From contig NC_080559.1 of NCBI RefSeq assembly GCF_030253575.1, positions 12,083,501 to 12,147,500 of the forward strand: a stretch of 64,000 bases of DNA. Direction: 5' to 3'. The position numbers and the translations under genes are program-made. Source of the DNA: Rhododendron vialii. Its lineage: Eukaryota > Streptophyta > Magnoliopsida > Ericales > Ericaceae. Below, piece by piece: positions 60,691-64,000 of this stretch. The notes below the pieces were generated by a model. The model ran no database searches. It saw nothing but the letters and a program-made list of their open reading frames with translations, and was not told where the DNA came from. The stretch's first letter is position 1. Every line of letters starts with the position of its first letter.

Positions 60691-60947
60691 CCGACCATCA
60701 CAATCAAACCCCAACCAATTGTGTGAAGAGACTAAGACTTCGTTCTAGACACCTTTTTAAAAAATAAGTACTTATTTCACATTTTCAAACTCAAAAATAA
60801 ATTAAATAAAAAATAATTATTTGATTTTTTTTTTGCACTGTATAATAGATCTCGATGAGATTTTTCAAACAAGATCCATATTTCATATTTCAAGATTTCA
60901 ATAAGCGCATTATTTTTTAGCTTGAAATTGTCTTCTTAAAAAATACA

Positions 60948-61727
60948 GTGGCCATGTTTGATAAGTGTGTTAGGACTTGGGATAGGATTGCTAATCCTAT
61001 GGGGTTTCTAACTCTTTGTTTTGTTGACAAATTAAGGATGAGATTGAGAAGAGCATGAGCTTAGTAATCCCACACTTATATAGGATTACTAATACCACGG
61101 GGTACTAGGTATTCCCAATCCCCTCCCAAGCCCCCTCCTACAAAATGACCACCTTGCCCATGATTTTTTAACTCAATAGTTAATACCAATAATACCCTCC
61201 ATTACACACCTCACCTCACCTCCCCACCCAAAACCCTAGTACGCTGCTCATAATCTGTTGGTATATATATGGCGATACTTTTGCTCTTTTGCTCGTACAA
61301 TTATGTTATACTACTGCTCTGGTATTGCTTTGTTGTTTCCACTGTGGTATTGCTTCACGTATAGAAATCTGCTGTGGTATTCCTTTTTCGTTGTTAAAAA
61401 AAACACAGATCCCGAAGGGAAAGTATGATATTAGTTGCAGACTTTTGGTTTCATATCTGTATTATAAAAAAAAATTGCAAATTCATGAGCTGATCTTCCA
61501 TGCAATTCCATAGACCAAGTTTTCATCCATGTGTATAATTGGAAAATATAATTTGTATCCTATCCCTTGGTGTTCCAATCAAACAAAAGATTGGGATTGG
61601 TAATCACAATCTCATGATATAATCCTTACACAATCAAACACCCACTTGAGATTACACTCGATATTACTAATCTCATCTCTTTACTAATCTCATCTAATCC
61701 AACACACTTATCAAACGGACCCTAAGA
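60948..61727. mobile_element. MITE with ends gtttgataagtgtgttagga
   Basis: ccatgtttgataagtgtgtt at the left pairs with aacacacttatcaaacggac at the right. Inside, ggattgctaatcc and gattactaatctcatc words pair. About 780 bp; no transposase. Related to 50952-51292. Confidence 0.7.
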
Positions 61728-62547
61728 ACTTATTTCCCGTTCTCCGCCACGTTTCGGCCAGCAATAAGTTTTGGGGCCTATTGCAATAAAGTGTGGACTG
61801 CTTTTGGCGTGTACGATACTGAGTACTCCGTATTGCATCAAGTTTCGGTCAGCAATAAGCATTCATAACCTGTCCACTAAGAGCATGTACATTAGTATAG
61901 GTATATGGGCTATATTAACTAAAATAGAGAATGAAAGTCACAAAAGTAAGCTACACCAAAGTAGCAAAAGACAAAGGTATAATAGCTTAGATGGAAAGGT
62001 TCGGTATTATTACCGAGTCATTGTTCATGAGCAATTCCTTAGGGAGCCGATAATGCCACGAAGCTTTTTTTTACTGCCACGACCATTAAATGCTCTCCTT
62101 GACAAATGGACTTCCTTTGCTCTCAAAAGTAGTCAGAGCCTTAATTTAACATTCCTAAATTGCCCTTTCCTAATCTTAAAAATGCCTACCATTCTTCTGG
62201 TTGTACAAAACCTCAAAAGTGAAGACCCCAAAGTCTTTTGACAGCTAAGCAAATCCAACCCTACATAAAAACTTGGCCTTTTTCGTGTTTCAATTTTTTT
62301 CTTTTATATTGTTCCCCATTTTTTTGTCTTTGATTGGTATTGCCCTCACCCCTAATAAACAAACACAAGATCAAAGGAGTCTCAATTTTAACTTTTCTGC
62401 TCAATTAAAAGAGAACAAACATATCACAATATGAAAATTTTCATGAAAAACATTTCACAATAGGAAGGCCATTTTTTTCACCTGAAACAACCGATGTAAT
62501 CATTCATCCCCAATCCAAACTAAAATTTTGAAAACAAAGCTCAAAAA
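61728..62547. other. Spacer, no gene recognised
   Basis: AT-rich. An open frame at 61771-62241 has no recognisable domain, and the word ataagcattcataacc near 61856 repeats that at 247, so I treat the frame as chance. Confidence 0.45.
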
Positions 62548-62730
62548 ACATTGCCCAACAAAGTATCAATTGCTAGTACTTTTAAGCTCAACAAAAACAG
62601 AAAATATCATCTCTCCTGGAAATATAATCCTAAGCACAATCCTTAAAAAAAAAAAAAACATTGCCCAATGAAATACCAAGTGCTAGTACTTTTAAACTCA
62701 ACAAAACAAAAATTTCTCTCTCCTGGAAAT
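62548..62730. repeat. Two-copy tandem duplication, about 110-bp period
   Basis: acattgcccaacaaagtatc then tgctagtacttttaagctca (62548 on) is repeated from 62658 as acattgcccaatgaaatacc then tgctagtacttttaaactca. Confidence 0.8.
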
Positions 62731-62889
62731 AATGGAAGCCCATTTAAGGGACACATTCTTCAATTGAGCACTACGTTTGTCTTCAAACCACAAAATTCAT
62801 TACCTGCAATAATAAAATTTAATTTAGTTGATTGATTTTAAAGAAATGGTACAACAAAAAAGTGTACAAAAAAAAAAAAAAAACCTTAA

Positions 62890-63090
62890 CCTCAAGTCAT
62901 CAATCCAACAAAAAGTAGTCGAGGGAAGTAGGAAGTGAATTTCTGCTGAGCACATCCACATTACTCCCGATGTCTTCAAGAGTAACTATATCATCAAAAT
63001 TCATGCTATTTGCCTCACTTTTTCCCTTACATGTTCGACCAACACATTAACAAATGCTATACTTTCTTGTTGCCTCCACAATCTCAAATT
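62890..63090 (-). pseudogene. Possible terminal exon fragment of an unidentified gene
   Basis: Read on the minus strand, an open run gives ANSMNFDDIVTLEDIGSNVD then VLSRNSLPTSLDYFLLD and a stop, with codon use that looks coding. Upstream in the same frame is QNASQFEIVEATRKYS and then a stop. The CACTA end begins 30 bases away, so the gene may have been cut by it. I do not recognise the family. Confidence 0.3.
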
Positions 63091-63120
63091 GTGAAGCGTT
63101 CTGCCTTATAGAGGTAGTAC

Positions 63121-64000
63121 CACTACAAGAAATTACACCATTGCCGACTAAAATTCCTGACTAAAATAAATTTAGTCGCCTATTGTTGGACAATTACCGA
63201 CTAAATAATTTTAGTCGGGAAATAATAATCTTTGCCAACTAAAACAAATTTTAGTCGGGAAATAATAATGTTTGCCGACCAAAAAATAAATATAGTCGAC
63301 AAATATAAATTTTCCCCTAATTTGAAAAAACAATAAATGAAAAACATTTTACGACTAAATAATTTAGTGGGGAATTTGTAATATTTGCCGACTAAAATTA
63401 CATTTGGTCGGCAAATATCAATTTTTCTCTAATTTAAAAAAAATCAATAAATGAAAAAACATTTCTTGACTAAATAATTTAGTAGGCAATAGTAATATTT
63501 GCCGACTAAAATTACATTTCGTCGGCGAATATCAATTTTTTTTCTAATTTACAAAATCGATCAACAAATGAAAAACATTTCCCGACTAAATAATTTAGTA
63601 TGGAATAGGTAATATTTGCCGACTAAAATTACATTTGGTCGGCGAATATCAATTTTTTCCCCTTTACACAAATTTCAAGAAAGGAAATATTTGTTTTGAT
63701 GGACATTGATCACGATGCAACCTTTCCCGATCTAACCCGTTCTTTTTTTTTTTTCCCTTCTTTAATCATAAGATTTTTCGTAAATTTTTGGCTAGATTGG
63801 GTTAAGGAAAGCCGTCTATCAGCATGCAAATTCTTAAATAAAAAGAATTTTGTTGTCAGATCAAGTGTCTATCCATAGGCGATTAACTTCATTCTTGGTA
63901 CGAATGATCTAATTTGTATTACGTCAAAAGAGATTATTTGGATTTTGCCAAAAAAAGACCTCAAGCAAGGCTTGGTTAGTGCACTATAACACTTAAACGT
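63121..64000. mobile_element. CACTA (En/Spm) transposon end, running out of the window
   Basis: Begins cactacaagaaatta, the typical CACTA terminus, followed by a subterminal array of the motif gccgactaaaat and its complement ttttagtcgg, present more than ten times by 63650. The three bases before it are TAC. Only the terminal part is in the window; no transposase exon is visible. Confidence 0.85.

Noticed and set aside
61771..62241. 156-codon open frame
   Set aside because: No recognised domain, ordinary AT-rich composition, and its start shares a repeat word with position 247.

Overview
The window is nuclear DNA of a flowering plant, most likely a eudicot. The evidence is an 18-exon oxidosqualene cyclase (OSC, triterpene synthase) gene with GT-AG introns, relics of two plant-type nuclear genes (a bZIP-like factor and a plant-specific glutaredoxin-like protein), and a dense mix of plant transposons: Gypsy LTRs, an L1-type LINE, hAT, MULE-like, Tourist and Stowaway MITEs, and a CACTA end. 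I cannot name the species. Nearly all open frames in the window are chance frames in AT-rich DNA, microsatellites or transposons.

Only one gene looks fully intact: the OSC at 44387-50657 (+). Joining its 18 exons gives an uninterrupted 763-residue protein with the DCTAE catalytic motif, the MWCYCR motif typical of beta-amyrin-type cyclases and several QW repeats. A TATA box and a probable 5'UTR exon with a leader intron lie upstream. A second, tandem OSC copy at 7756-14618 (+) is a pseudogene. It has a stop at codon 46, an in-frame exon 12/15 fusion that deletes about three exons, a 1-nt frameshift and a 16-nt frameshift. Its similarity to the intact copy starts only inside the leader intron, so it also lacks the promoter.

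The two OSC loci belong to a segmental duplication. Unit A spans about 7085-23770, with a bZIP leader fragment at 1-225. Unit B spans about 30329-53650 and carries, in order, a bZIP-like pseudogene (+), a glutaredoxin-like pseudogene (-) and the intact OSC (+). The duplicates serve as each other's empty sites, which allows several insertions to be placed to the base: a 2.08-kb element in intron 1 of the OSC pseudogene, a Tourist MITE with TAA duplication at 21773-22164, a Stowaway at 53336-53619, and a foldback element in the pseudogene leader intron.

Between and around the units lie four Gypsy-type LTR loci: three solo LTRs with perfect 5-bp target duplications (1480-4716, 34375-36131, 57997-60690) and one internally deleted chromovirus (24897-29100). 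There is also a 3.9-kb long-TIR element (16637-20513) that may carry a captured plant gene fragment, a 5'-truncated LINE (55290-55801), and the end of a CACTA transposon running out of the window from 63121.

The most unusual sequence lies in intron 2 of the intact OSC. It is a 10-bp-period minisatellite in which each unit carries a TTGAC W-box core (11 cores), followed directly by an 11-unit minisatellite rich in AAACCCTA telo-box-like words. Neither array is in the pseudogene intron. No P450, glycosyltransferase or acyltransferase gene is visible, so a triterpene cluster cannot be claimed from this window alone.
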